Source: Solirubrobacteraceae bacterium
GTDB taxonomy: Bacteria; Actinomycetota; Thermoleophilia; Solirubrobacterales; Solirubrobacteraceae
DNA: 5,403 nt
Assembly (NCBI GenBank): GCA_025928415.1
Contig: JAICJK010000204.1
Span: 1-5,403, forward strand
Direction of reading: 5' to 3'
The stretch's first letter is position 1. Each line of letters begins with the position of its first letter. Of the stretch, positions 5,355 to 5,403 are shown piece by piece. A program made the translations under genes and the position numbers. Under the pieces are notes generated by a model, which saw only the letters and a program-made list of their open reading frames with translations, did no database searches and was not told the DNA's origin.

Positions 5355-5403
5355 CCCTCCGCCGCAGCGCCGCCCTCGCCGCCGTGCTCGCGACCGCCGG
5401 CGC
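5351..5403 (+). CDS. Start of an apparently exported protein (cut by window end)
   Basis: The ATG at 5351 overlaps the kinase TGA as ATGA, the same coupling arrangement as in the minus-strand operon. A GGAG lies 11 bases upstream (5336-5339). The 17 complete codons read MTLRRSAALAAVLATAG: a short basic n-region followed by an Ala-rich hydrophobic stretch, as in a secretory signal peptide or lipoprotein leader. Nothing after the leader is visible, so no function can be given. Its place as third gene of the two-component operon suggests an exported protein linked to the sensed signal, for example an envelope protein; that is inference. A reading frame this short could also be chance, but the start overlap and signal-like composition favour a real gene. 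Confidence 0.65.
   Translation, partial: MTLRRSAALAAVLATAG

Noticed and set aside
1..5403. tRNA or rRNA genes, CRISPR arrays, insertion sequences, attachment sites
   Set aside because: I saw no cloverleaf, no regularly spaced repeats, no transposase or integrase motifs and no shift in composition; coding sequence fills nearly the entire window.

Overview
This is a very GC-rich, gene-dense window whose codons nearly all end in G or C. It carries a class E-type sortase, ATGA start/stop overlaps and starts without obvious Shine-Dalgarno sequences. Together these suggest the chromosome of a high-GC actinomycete-like bacterium. A deep-branching group such as Thermoleophilia/Solirubrobacterales is my guess; the window contains no phylogenetic marker that settles it. 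No mobile element, RNA gene, CRISPR array or foreign-looking segment was seen.

Layout: (1) 1-407, plus strand: the C-terminal part of thiL (thiamine-monophosphate kinase), cut by the left edge. (2) 351-3177, minus strand: a tight three-gene operon read right to left. It encodes a membrane protein with a degenerate M28 aminopeptidase domain (3177-1387), a class E-like sortase (1390-596, ATGA overlap with the gene before) and a 77-residue FlgM-like putative anti-sigma factor (584-351, whose Shine-Dalgarno contains the sortase stop codon). The last gene runs 57 bases into the antisense strand of the thiL 3' end. (3) 3178-3230: a 53-base divergent intergenic region. (4) 3231-5403, plus strand: an OmpR/PhoB-family response regulator, a HisKA-type membrane histidine kinase (probably with a CTG start) and, overlapping it by ATGA, the first 17 codons of an apparently exported protein.

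How they may work together: the response regulator and kinase form a complete two-component system that senses something outside the membrane. Being divergent from the minus-strand operon across only 53 bases, the regulator could control both directions; that is inference. The most unusual part is the minus-strand operon. The M28-like protein keeps the fold's sequence landmarks but has lost almost every metal ligand and the catalytic Glu. It is translationally coupled to a cell-surface transpeptidase and then to a small anti-sigma-like protein. No sortase substrate with a sorting signal is visible here.
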